Below, one piece after another: positions 7,008 to 15,436 of a stretch of DNA of 53,269 bases; within the stretch, counting starts at the first letter, position 1, and each line of letters opens with the position of its first letter. Made by a program: the position numbers and the translations under genes. Source of the DNA: JAAYCU01 sp964401335 (GTDB taxonomy: Bacteria > Planctomycetota > Phycisphaerae > UBA1845 > PWPN01); the NCBI GenBank assembly GCA_964401335.1, contig CAYNYK010000024.1, positions 1-53,269 on the forward strand. The letters are read 5' to 3'. Below the pieces are notes generated by a model that saw only the letters and a program-made list of their open reading frames with translations, was not told where the DNA came from and made no database searches.

Positions 7008-9239
7008 ATGAAAGCGCTCAGCGTGCTGATAGTGATAGGATTGACTCGGGTTCCGGTTTTCGCCGAACCACGCATGATGATTGACTTGAACGGTCAGTGG
7101 GAATTCGACCAGACAACCAACGCTTTCCCGCCCCGGACTTTTACCCGCACCATTCCCGTGCCGGGCTTGATCGACCTGGCCGAGCCTCGGATCGAGCAGT
7201 ATGACGCCTGTTTTACCGGGCAATACGAACCGCGATACAGTTGGTACCGACGTCGCTTTCACGTTCCCGCGGAGTATAAGGATAAGTACGCCGTCCTGAG
7301 TATCCTGAAAAGTATGTATGGTACGCGCGTGTATCTGAACGGTATCGAAGTCGGCAGCGGTCAGGCTTGTTTTACACCTATCGAGTTGCCCGTCGGCCGG
7401 TATTTGCGATTCGGCGACGAAAACGAGTTAATGATCCGCTTGGGAGAACGTCAATGGATGCCCCTTTCGATGCCTGGCGGTTATGACGGCGAAAAGAAGA
7501 CTTATATTCCAGGCATCTGGGATGACGTGTATCTATCTTTCACTGGATTGTTTCGCATCGATCGCCTTTTAGCTCTGCCCGACGTGGACAGGGGCAAGCT
7601 GATCGTCAAAATGCGGATGTACAGCTTCGAGCCCGTCCATGCCTGGGAAGAAGACACCGACCTGTGTGATCTGACCGTTGAGGTCCACGAAAAAAGCAGT
7701 GGGAAACGCTTTCTTGCCCCCGTGACCCGTTCTTACGGACTGAATCGCAGCGACTTTACCGTGGTTGCTTTCGAAATGGACGCCGACCATCCGCATCTCT
7801 GGTCGCCGGAGGATCCATTTCTCTATACCGTCACGGTCACTTCCACTCAAGGTGCCGATATTCACGACCGGGTACGAGCGGACTTCGGCATGCGCGATTT
7901 CAAGGTCCGCGGCCGCTTTTTCTGGCTGAACGGTGAGAAGTATATACTCCGCGGCACCAACATCACCCTGCACCGCTTCTTTGAGGACCGGCAGCGCGGT
8001 CGCCTGCCCTGGACCCGTTCATGGGTAACCCGGTTATTACACGACATCCCCAAAAGCATGCAATGGAACGCCATGCGGGTTTGTGTGGGCATTGCGCCCC
8101 GTTTCTGGTACGACATCGCTGATCATAGTGGTCTGCTGCTGCAGAATGAATGGCAATTCTGGGAGATGAACGGCTGGGATGAACAGATCCGAAAAGAATA
8201 CACTGAATGGGTCTGGGCGGACGGCAATCATCCCAGCATCGTGATCTGGGATGCGATCAACGAAAATAGTCGACAGTACATCAACCGGACGTTGATTCCG
8301 GAACTCAAACAGCTCGACCCGACGCGCGTCTGGGATAACGGCTATTGCTGGGAATGGGATACACCGGAAAACGACATGGATGAACCGCATCCCTATATCG
8401 TGAACTGCCGAGGAGAGGACGCCACAGAGCGGTTGGACAAGCTCCGTTATACTTTGGGAGACTTGCATTGGCCTCTACTCAGGCGTTTTACTCCGAGGAT
8501 TCCCCTGGCGGATATGGACGTACCACAGGTGGTGAACGAGTATGGATGGGTCTGGCTGACTCGTGATGGCCAACCAAGTGAAGCGACGCGGGCCGTATAC
8601 AAATATTATGTCGGGACCGAAGCCACCCCCGAGCAGCGCCGGGCGATGCAGGCCTACTGGCTCCAATGTCAAACCGAATGGTTGCGAACCGAGCGATCCT
8701 TGGCCGGCATTTTGTGCTTTTGTTATCTGACCAACAGTCCCGGGGCCACCGGCGACTGGTTTGTCGGCGATATTGCGGAACTGCAACCCGGACCGAGTCT
8801 AGAATGGCTTCGCCACGGCTTTGCTCCTGCAGCGGTTTTCCTTGACCTGCCGGATTATCGCTACACGAAACATCTATCCCCGTTGGAGAGCGGCGGGGAA
8901 CTTGTTTTCAACCTTGTGGGGGTCAACGACCACGACCGCGAAATCGACGGCCAAGTGGCGCTGAAACTATTGAACGCGGAGGGGGACGTCGTGGTTGAAC
9001 AGAATATTACCATGACCATTCCTCCCTATGGGAAGAAATATCAACCTACAGAAATCCGATTGCCGCAAAAACCGGGCGGCTATCTCATGCTGGCTCTTTT
9101 TTCACCGCACACCAATCAACCCGCCGGACCCGCCATCAGCCGACGTTACCTGAAGATCGGTCGACAAGAATCCTATGTTTTTTATGAATATCCTTTTGAT
9201 CATGACGGAATCAACCGGTGGGATAGCAAACAGCACTAA
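7008..9239 (+). CDS. Secreted glycoside hydrolase family 2 protein (beta-galactosidase/glucuronidase type)
   Basis: A 743-residue exported glycosidase. Residues 1-19 form a signal peptide ending VFAEP. The GH2 order is visible: sugar-binding jelly-roll domain (DLNGQWEF, WYRRRFHVP, VYLNGIEVG), immunoglobulin-like domain (LWSPEDPFLYTV), then the TIM-barrel (FFWLNGEKYILRGTN). The acid/base glutamate is E419 in NHPSIVIWDAINEN and the nucleophile is E511 in VVNEYGW. About 200 C-terminal residues form a further beta-rich domain. The substrate cannot be assigned; GH2 covers beta-galactosides, glucuronides and mannosides. The gene stands alone, its leader formed by the MITE-like element, so its expression may depend on that insertion. 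Confidence 0.9.
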   Translation: MKALSVLIVIGLTRVPVFAEPRMMIDLNGQWEFDQTTNAFPPRTFTRTIPVPGLIDLAEPRIEQYDACFTGQYEPRYSWYRRRFHVPAEYKDKYAVLSILKSMYGTRVYLNGIEVGSGQACFTPIELPVGRYLRFGDENELMIRLGERQWMPLSMPGGYDGEKKTYIPGIWDDVYLSFTGLFRIDRLLALPDVDRGKLIVKMRMYSFEPVHAWEEDTDLCDLTVEVHEKSSGKRFLAPVTRSYGLNRSDFTVVAFEMDADHPHLWSPEDPFLYTVTVTSTQGADIHDRVRADFGMRDFKVRGRFFWLNGEKYILRGTNITLHRFFEDRQRGRLPWTRSWVTRLLHDIPKSMQWNAMRVCVGIAPRFWYDIADHSGLLLQNEWQFWEMNGWDEQIRKEYTEWVWADGNHPSIVIWDAINENSRQYINRTLIPELKQLDPTRVWDNGYCWEWDTPENDMDEPHPYIVNCRGEDATERLDKLRYTLGDLHWPLLRRFTPRIPLADMDVPQVVNEYGWVWLTRDGQPSEATRAVYKYYVGTEATPEQRRAMQAYWLQCQTEWLRTERSLAGILCFCYLTNSPGATGDWFVGDIAELQPGPSLEWLRHGFAPAAVFLDLPDYRYTKHLSPLESGGELVFNLVGVNDHDREIDGQVALKLLNAEGDVVVEQNITMTIPPYGKKYQPTEIRLPQKPGGYLMLALFSPHTNQPAGPAISRRYLKIGRQESYVFYEYPFDHDGINRWDSKQH

Positions 9240-9316
9240 AAAGGAGATAGCCTTCACTACAAGTGCCGACGCACGCGGAGCAGGCGGAAGCAGTAAGCCT
9301 CCGGGAGGATTCGTCT

Positions 9317-10750
9317 TCACCGACGATGTTTTTTACGGCGTTTACGCTTGTCCTTGCGGGTTTCGCGGCGTTTCTTGACCGTACTGCCGATTTTGAGTTT
9401 GGGCATGAAGCCGGTGGCGGCCATCTTGGCGAACTGGCCGGCCGAGCGCATCCGGTCCAGGGCGGACATGCCGCTCATGGCCCTCATCATGTCCCGCACC
9501 TGAGCGAAGCTTTTGATCAGGCCGGAGACATCCTGCGGATCGGTCCCGCTGCCGCGGGCGATGCGCCGTCGGCGCGAAGCCTCGATAATATCCGGGTTGC
9601 GCCGCTCGCGCGGGGTCATGCTCTTGATGATGGCCTCGAACCGCACGAGCTCGCCATCGTCGATTTGCATATCGCCCATCTGCGCGCTCATGCCCGGCAT
9701 CATTTTCATGATGTCGCGCATGGAACCCATCGCCTTGAACTTCTTCATCTGGGCCAGGAAGTCCTCGAGGTCCAGCCCTTTGGACATTTTCTTCTGGAGC
9801 TTCTCGGCCTCTTTCTGATCGAAATGCTGCTGGGCTTTTTCGACAAGCGTGACCACGTCACCCATGCCCAGGATGCGTCCGGCGATGCGTTCGGCGTGAA
9901 ATTCCTCGAGGTTATCGAGTTTTTCGCCGATACCGACGAACTTGATCGGCTTGCCGGTGATCATCTTGGCGGAGAGGGCCGCCCCGCCGCGGGTATCCGA
10001 GTCGAATTTGGTGAGGATCAGCCCGTCCAGCTCCAGGCGTTCGTTGAAATGCCGGGCGGTGTTCACCGCGTCCTGCCCGGTCATCGCGTCGATCACCAGA
10101 TAGACCTGATGAGGATTGGTGGTCTGTTCGACCTGGGCGATCTCGGCCATCATTTCCTCATCGATGGCCAACCGCCCGGCGGTGTCCAGAATCACCAGAT
10201 CGCGATCGGTCCGGCGGGCTTCGAGGATGCCGTTGCGGCAGACCTTGACGGCGTTGGTATGTCCACGTTCGGTGTAGACCGGCACGCCGACCTGTCCCCC
10301 GATGACTTCCAACTGATCGATGGCCGCCGGCCGCTTCAAGTCCGCCGCCACCAGCAGAGGCCGCTTGCCTTGCCGCATGGTGTACTTGGCCAGCTTGCCG
10401 CAGGTGGTGGTCTTACCCGAACCCTGCAGGCCGGCCATCAGGATCACCGTCGGCCCCGGCGTGACGTAGGGAATACGCGGATCGACCGGGCCCATCAACC
10501 GGGCCAGCTCGTCATGCACGATCTTGACCATCACCTGGTCGGGGTGCAGGGTGGTGAGCACCTCGGCCCCGAGGGCTTTTTGCAGAACATCGTCGCAGAA
10601 TTGGCGGACGACCTGCACATGTACGTCCGCCTCCAACAGGGCGGTGCGGACCTCGCGCAAGGCGTCTTGGACGTTGTCCTCGGTGATACGGCCACGTCCG
10701 CGGATTTTATGGAAAATACTGTTAAATCGTTCGGTCAGGGCATCAAACAT
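9317..10750 (-). CDS. ffh: Signal recognition particle protein Ffh (SRP54)
   Basis: The GTPase of the signal recognition particle, which binds signal sequences and 4.5S/SRP RNA and targets ribosomes to FtsY at the membrane. The N domain (MFDALTERFNSIFHKI) is followed by the G domain with GLQGSGKTT (P-loop), DLKRPAA, DTAGRL and TKFD, then the methionine-rich M domain (for example SMRDIMKMMPGMSAQMGDMQ) and a lysine/arginine-rich tail. I choose the ATG at 10750 (477 residues), which gives the conserved start; ATGs at 10762 and 10786 would add 4 or 12 residues and no clear ribosome-binding site decides. The usual partners rpsP, rimM and trmD are absent here. The SRP RNA gene was not found in this window. 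Confidence 0.96.
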   Translation of the reverse strand: MFDALTERFNSIFHKIRGRGRITEDNVQDALREVRTALLEADVHVQVVRQFCDDVLQKALGAEVLTTLHPDQVMVKIVHDELARLMGPVDPRIPYVTPGPTVILMAGLQGSGKTTTCGKLAKYTMRQGKRPLLVAADLKRPAAIDQLEVIGGQVGVPVYTERGHTNAVKVCRNGILEARRTDRDLVILDTAGRLAIDEEMMAEIAQVEQTTNPHQVYLVIDAMTGQDAVNTARHFNERLELDGLILTKFDSDTRGGAALSAKMITGKPIKFVGIGEKLDNLEEFHAERIAGRILGMGDVVTLVEKAQQHFDQKEAEKLQKKMSKGLDLEDFLAQMKKFKAMGSMRDIMKMMPGMSAQMGDMQIDDGELVRFEAIIKSMTPRERRNPDIIEASRRRRIARGSGTDPQDVSGLIKSFAQVRDMMRAMSGMSALDRMRSAGQFAKMAATGFMPKLKIGSTVKKRRETRKDKRKRRKKHRR

Positions 10751-10822
10751 GCCCCTTATCATAGACGCCGGCGGCCGCCAAGACAATTCCCCGGCAACCT
10801 CGGGAACCAGCGCGTGGAGCGA

Positions 10823-11431
10823 TTATGGTTTCATGGAAGGCATAGCCATGAACAGAACCAGACCGATCTGGCAGAACAAAAAGAGCGGAGTAATGACCAA
10901 CGCGGCGATGGCCATGCCCCGGCCACCCTCTTTGCGCACAAAAGTCAGCAGGGCCAGAACCAGGCTGCCAATGCCGCAGGCCGTCCCCAAGAGGGAGGAC
11001 GCGCTGGCAAAGGGTGAATGGGGTATCTTGCCCTCGGCCATGATCTTGGTCATGGCCTGCTGTTGTTCCTGCGGAGTGGCGTTGGGTCCGGCGGCCTCCA
11101 TGGCGACGGTGGCCATACTCATGAAAAAGAAAAACCAGGCCAGGATACAGAGAACGGCGGCGGTGCAGGCCAGCGTCAAAGCCCAGGCACCGGTCGCGGA
11201 GTGAACCGGGGGGGCGGGCGAAACACGGCTTGCCGGGGGCGCGGTCGGCCCTAGGGTATTTACCTCATAGGTGGTCGGCGAAGCGGTGGGCACTGGCTCA
11301 GCGGGCCAGGTGCTCTGCGCCGGTGCGGTCACCACCCGCTTACAGTAAGGACAAGCCACCGGTTGCGCGGCCCATTGTTCGTCGATTTCGATAGGCTGGC
11401 GGCAGGAAGGACATTGAAATTGAATCGCCAT
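10823..11431 (-). CDS. Zinc-ribbon membrane protein, DUF4190-like C-terminus
   Basis: A 202-residue protein. Residues 1-35 form a zinc ribbon with two CxxC pairs (CPSC and CPYC). A proline-, alanine- and threonine-rich linker runs to about residue 80. Three hydrophobic segments follow, around 85-108, 140-162 and 173-196. The alanine-rich membrane part resembles DUF4190-type small membrane proteins that often carry an N-terminal ribbon in Planctomycetota. Function unknown. The open frame continues upstream to 11890, but that part overlaps the kinase start in the opposite direction and lacks sense; the ATG at 11431 begins the ribbon exactly. It lies just upstream of ffh on the same strand. Confidence 0.75.
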   Translation of the reverse strand: MAIQFQCPSCRQPIEIDEQWAAQPVACPYCKRVVTAPAQSTWPAEPVPTASPTTYEVNTLGPTAPPASRVSPAPPVHSATGAWALTLACTAAVLCILAWFFFFMSMATVAMEAAGPNATPQEQQQAMTKIMAEGKIPHSPFASASSLLGTACGIGSLVLALLTFVRKEGGRGMAIAALVITPLFLFCQIGLVLFMAMPSMKP

Positions 11432-11777
11432 GACAAAACATCCATGTGGCCGAAACTCGCCGACCTTGCGATTAATGGCCTGATCTCTAACCCGCTCGAT
11501 GCGGGAACTCACATAACGATCATAATCGCCGCGGAAAATGACCACAAGCGCGGGGCGATTCGACTTGACAGGAGGAAGCGGTTTCATCCAAAATGATAGA
11601 AGTGGCCGTTCTCTTTTGCTCATCGCGTGGGTCACCGTCGTTTTCTGGTTCGTACCGGCGACACAGCCGATATTGATTCGCACCGAAACGAGGCTTCTGG
11701 GCGGGAGCCAGCGCCAAAGAAAGGGAACACGAGCGGTTGGATTTTGCTCGGGCTGACCGGCGAGGCGCGAGGCGTTT
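11432..11777. other. Divergent intergenic region, no supportable gene
   Basis: The stretch lies between the start of the zinc-ribbon protein (leftward) and the histidine kinase (rightward), so both promoters should be here. TTGACA at 11565-11570 is a perfect -35 box, but no matching -10 box follows at 16-18 bases. A short rightward frame at 11538-11756 contains one hydrophobic stretch (LLLIAWVTVVFWFVP) but has no ribosome-binding site and no recognisable pattern. I do not call it. Confidence 0.35.
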
Positions 11778-12977
11778 ATGCCTGAATCGGACCACAACCC
11801 ATCGACGATCGTACCGAACCCGGCGCATGAGGTTTCGGTATCGGATGCGGAACTGGAGCGACGGCAGCTTCTGTCCATTTTCGACAGCATTGACGAGGTT
11901 ATCTACATCTGCGATCCGGAAACCTACGAGGTGCTCTACGTCAATGAAGCCCTCCGTAAATTCTGGAGGAACGCGGTCGGGACTAAATGCTACCGGACCT
12001 TCCAGAACCTCGCCGAACCCTGCCCGTTTTGTACGAACGATCGCATTTTCGGGGAAAATCTTGGAAAAACGTATATCTGGGAATTTCAGAACAAAGCCAC
12101 GAAACGCTGGTTTCGCTGCATCGACAAGGCCATCCGCTGGCCGGACGGGCGGATGGTCCGTTACGAGATGGCCATTGATATCACCGACCGCAAGCTGGCC
12201 GAGGAAGAGTTGGCCCGCCATCGGCAGCATCTGGAGGAACTGGTCGCGGAACGCACCCGACAGTTGGACGAATCACGGGAAAAGATCCGCCAATCCGAGC
12301 GCTTAGCCTCGATCGGGACCCTGGCGGCGGGTATCGCCCACGAGATCAACAACCCCATCGGCATGATGTTGCTGGCCGCCCAGATCGGTCAGGAAGCCCG
12401 GCGGCGCGGCGACAGCGACTCCCTGGTGGATGAATCTTTGGCGAAGATCATTCACAACGCCGAGCGCTGTGGACGAATCGTCAAAAGCGTTCTCCAGTTC
12501 GCACGGCAGGAAAAGACGGAAAAGTGGGTGGACGATCTCAATGCCATTGTCGAGCATGCCGTCACCGTCCTGCAGCCGTACGCCGAGAAACGGGGTGCCT
12601 CCCTGACCTGCCAGCTGGCCGAGAACTTGCCGGGGGTAACCATCAATCCCCTCGAGATCGAACAGGTCTTCCTGAATCTTTTCCGCAACGCCGTGGAGTC
12701 CGGCGATCGGGACACGCGGGTAGTGGTGCGTACCGAGGCGACGGAGGACACCGTGCGGATCATCGTGAAAGACAACGGGCGCGGGATGAACGCCGAGCAA
12801 AAACAACATTTGTTCGACCCTTTCTATACCACCCGGCAACGCGAAGGGGGCACCGGGTTGGGACTGAGCATCGTACATGGGATTGTTACCGATCACGGAG
12901 GAACCGTCACGGTGGAAAGCCAGGAGGGCGCGGGATCCACCTTTACCGTGGAATTACCGATTTCCAAAACGTCTTGA
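11778..12977 (+). CDS. PAS-domain sensor histidine kinase
   Basis: A 399-residue soluble two-component kinase without membrane segments. A PAS domain (about 30-150) starts LLSIFDSIDEVIYICDP and contains a CPFC pair typical of a PAS subgroup. A coiled coil follows (about 140-175), then the HisKA dimerisation domain with phospho-acceptor H188 in AGIAHEINNP, and the ATPase domain with N box (LNLFRNAVE), G1 (VKDNGRGM) and G2 (GGTGLGLSIVHGIV). The signal may be cytoplasmic; the cysteines could bind metal or sense redox state, but this is inference. The response-regulator gene begins 13 bases after the stop, so the two are almost certainly co-transcribed partners. Confidence 0.92.
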   Translation: MPESDHNPSTIVPNPAHEVSVSDAELERRQLLSIFDSIDEVIYICDPETYEVLYVNEALRKFWRNAVGTKCYRTFQNLAEPCPFCTNDRIFGENLGKTYIWEFQNKATKRWFRCIDKAIRWPDGRMVRYEMAIDITDRKLAEEELARHRQHLEELVAERTRQLDESREKIRQSERLASIGTLAAGIAHEINNPIGMMLLAAQIGQEARRRGDSDSLVDESLAKIIHNAERCGRIVKSVLQFARQEKTEKWVDDLNAIVEHAVTVLQPYAEKRGASLTCQLAENLPGVTINPLEIEQVFLNLFRNAVESGDRDTRVVVRTEATEDTVRIIVKDNGRGMNAEQKQHLFDPFYTTRQREGGTGLGLSIVHGIVTDHGGTVTVESQEGAGSTFTVELPISKTS

Positions 12978-12990
12978 CGGGAGGGCGGCC

Positions 12991-14064
12991 ATGTGCAGAG
13001 TTCTGATCGTCGACGACGAACCGGATTATCGCGGACAAGTGGAAACGATCCTTTCCTGGGACAATCATGAAACCAAGACCGCCGGGAGCGGCCGTGAGGC
13101 CATCGACGTGGGGGCCCGTTACCGACCGGATGTGCTGATTGCCGACTGGATGTTGCGCAATCACGTTCACGGCCTACATGTCTCCGAAACCCTGCGGATG
13201 GTCCGTCCGGACTTGCGGACCATTCTGATCACCGGTTTCGCCTCCGAGGACCTGCGGGCGGAGGCGGCGGCTAAGGGGATTCTCGATTTCATCGAAAAAC
13301 CTTTCCAGGCGGGACGCATTCGAGCGGCGGTCCAGGCCGCCGACCATTCGACGAATTTCACACGGGCCGGCCCGATCGCCGTCGTCCAGGTGGACGCGAC
13401 CGGCCGAATTCTATTCGCCAATGAGCGGGCCAGAACCTTGTTTGGCGAAACCCACGCGGGAGCGTCGGCCACTCATCTCGATCAGCTTTTTACGGAGCCT
13501 AATCGTCCCGATCTGGATTCGGCGGTGCCCTGGTGGCAGGTGGTGTATCCACGATCGGACCGCCGTATCGCTTGGCAAATGCGAACACAACATCCGCGAG
13601 TGGACGGCACTCGGATGGTCGTTTTCCTGTCCTCCGACGGACCGCAATATCTGCAACATCATTTGATCGACATGTTACTGGATGTACGGGAACCCAAGCA
13701 GATTCGCTGGCCCTTCGTCAGCCGCGTATTGATCGTCGATGAGCAGGAATTGTACCGACGCTTCTCCACGGCCCTGCTTCAATCCGCCAGCGCCGGTTGT
13801 TATGCCGCCCAAACCCATGAACAGGCCTTACGCCTTTTTGAAAAAGACGATGGAATCGAGTACGTCATCGTTGATTACGGATCGCCGGGGAGCGATATCC
13901 TCTCTTTCCTGCAAAAGCTGAAAGCGATACGGCCGGGCGTTACGCTCATCGGAAGCAGTGGCGACGACCGCGCTTCCGAATTCGCCGCTCTCGGAGTATC
14001 CCGTTTTCTGGCAAAACCCTGGCGGCTGCCGGACCTGATCGATCTGCTCAACCGCGAGGTGTAA
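12991..14064 (+). CDS. Response regulator with REC-PAS-REC architecture
   Basis: A 357-residue protein with no DNA-binding domain. The first receiver domain (1-120) begins CRVLIVDDEPD and has phospho-acceptor D52, T in LITGF and K103. A PAS-like domain follows (about 125-235, IAVVQVDATGRILFANERA). A second receiver-like domain (about 240-355) begins VLIVDEQEL, with D295 in VIVDYGSPG, S in GSSGDD and K342. Its acidic pair is D-E rather than D-D, and the aspartate is followed by YGSP, so phosphorylation is plausible but not certain. GGGAGGG at 12979-12985 precedes the ATG at 12991, which fixes the start; the open frame extends upstream into the kinase gene. It is probably a signalling relay or adaptor fed by the adjacent kinase. 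Confidence 0.85.
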   Translation: MCRVLIVDDEPDYRGQVETILSWDNHETKTAGSGREAIDVGARYRPDVLIADWMLRNHVHGLHVSETLRMVRPDLRTILITGFASEDLRAEAAAKGILDFIEKPFQAGRIRAAVQAADHSTNFTRAGPIAVVQVDATGRILFANERARTLFGETHAGASATHLDQLFTEPNRPDLDSAVPWWQVVYPRSDRRIAWQMRTQHPRVDGTRMVVFLSSDGPQYLQHHLIDMLLDVREPKQIRWPFVSRVLIVDEQELYRRFSTALLQSASAGCYAAQTHEQALRLFEKDDGIEYVIVDYGSPGSDILSFLQKLKAIRPGVTLIGSSGDDRASEFAALGVSRFLAKPWRLPDLIDLLNREV

Positions 14065-14094
14065 GCCGCGAGGCGAAACCGGTGCGACCACGTA

Positions 14095-15174
14095 TCAAAG
14101 CGGAATAAACTTCATCTTGTCGTCGATGCGGGCGACGGTTTCGGCCAACAGCCTGGCCGCGTTCTCCATGTCCGCCAGATTGACCACCTCGACCTGCGTA
14201 TGCATGTAACGGTTGGGCACGCCGATCAAAGCGGTAGCCACGCCGCTGCGGCTGATCTGCATGGCGTTAGCGTCGGTGCCGGTCGCGACCGGAGCGGCGC
14301 TGAGCTGATAGTCGATCTTCTTTTTCTTGGCCGTATCAATCAATAGATCGCTAAGCACATTATTGATATTCGCCCCCACCTCAATCACCGGCCCCTTGCC
14401 CAGGGCCAGGTCACCGGCCATCCGCTTGTCCGCGCCGGGGTTGTCCGTCGCATGAGTCACGTCCACGGCGATTCCGACCTGCGGATCAATGCCGTAGCAA
14501 CTGGTCCGCGCCCCCCGTAGGCCCAGTTCCTCCTGGACCGAGGCAACCGCAAAGAGACCACACTTGATTCGCCGTTCGGCCAGCAAACGCAGAGCCTCTA
14601 ACACGACGAACAGACCGACTTTGTCATCCAGGCCGGGAGAGGTGATCTGGTCATGGCCCAGTCGCTGAAAACTGAGGGCATAGCTGACGGGATCGGCCAC
14701 CGAAACACGCTTGCTTGCATCCGCTTTATCCTTCGCCCCAATATCAATCCACAGATCGGTCAGCTCGACCTTGCCTTGGCCGCGTTCCTCCTGCTTCATC
14801 AGATGGATCGGCTTGCGCCCGATCACGCCGTTCACCGGCCCGTTTTTGTTGTAGACGGTTACGCGCGAACCGGGCAAGACGGTCGGGTCGATCCCCCCCA
14901 CCGCGCTGAAGTAAAGATAACCCTGGTCGTCGATGTGCCGCACCATCAGCCCGATCTGATCGCAATGGCCGCTGAGCATGACCCGCGGCCGGCCCTTGGG
15001 ATTAAGGGCCAGGATCGTATTGCCGTGCAGGTCGGTGGTGATCTCGTCGGCAAAAGGTTTCATGCGTTTGCGGACCAGCCGGCCGACCGGTTGCTCGAAG
15101 CCCGAAACCGAAGGCGTTTCCAAAAGACCCTGCAGAAACTTTAATGATTCATCGCGCATCTTTTTCCTTTCCAT
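14095..15174 (-). CDS. M42-family metallo-aminopeptidase
   Basis: A 359-residue cytosolic aminopeptidase of family M42 (glutamyl aminopeptidase / deblocking aminopeptidase / TET-type, sometimes misnamed endoglucanase). Metal ligands and catalytic residues are seen in LSGHCDQIGLMV, GLDDKVGLFV and SVQEELGLRGA; the last holds the catalytic and metal-binding glutamates. The lid or dimer domain lies between about residues 75 and 170. Such enzymes trim peptides, often those left by proteases. Two ATGs, at 15174 and 15159, both have good ribosome-binding sites (AAGGG, or AAAGG within the first codons), so the first five residues are uncertain. The gene converges with the response regulator, 30 bases between stops. 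Confidence 0.9.
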   Translation of the reverse strand: MERKKMRDESLKFLQGLLETPSVSGFEQPVGRLVRKRMKPFADEITTDLHGNTILALNPKGRPRVMLSGHCDQIGLMVRHIDDQGYLYFSAVGGIDPTVLPGSRVTVYNKNGPVNGVIGRKPIHLMKQEERGQGKVELTDLWIDIGAKDKADASKRVSVADPVSYALSFQRLGHDQITSPGLDDKVGLFVVLEALRLLAERRIKCGLFAVASVQEELGLRGARTSCYGIDPQVGIAVDVTHATDNPGADKRMAGDLALGKGPVIEVGANINNVLSDLLIDTAKKKKIDYQLSAAPVATGTDANAMQISRSGVATALIGVPNRYMHTQVEVVNLADMENAARLLAETVARIDDKMKFIPL

Positions 15175-15436
15175 CTCATCCCTTTACCGCACCTTTCCAC
15201 GCCGGTATGTGTTTAACGATACCATTCGTATCGTCAAGATTCCCGTTCCGACGCCCCGTATCGGTATCCCCCCGTTTCGGGGAAAGGATTTGGATACCAG
15301 CATAACGGGTCCGCCCCGGCCTAAAAAATCCTCACCAGCATGCCTTCCCGCACCCGGCGGGATACTCCCGACTTTGTTGGGTCAAGATTATACTTCGTCA
15401 CGGCCCGGGTCGGCACGCCAAGGGGCAAGAGATTTT

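Noticed and set aside
9263..11017. 584-codon rightward open frame
   Set aside because: It is antisense to ffh, whose protein sequence is unmistakable. The frame is open because of GC-rich codon bias and its histidine/glycine-rich translation has no known pattern.
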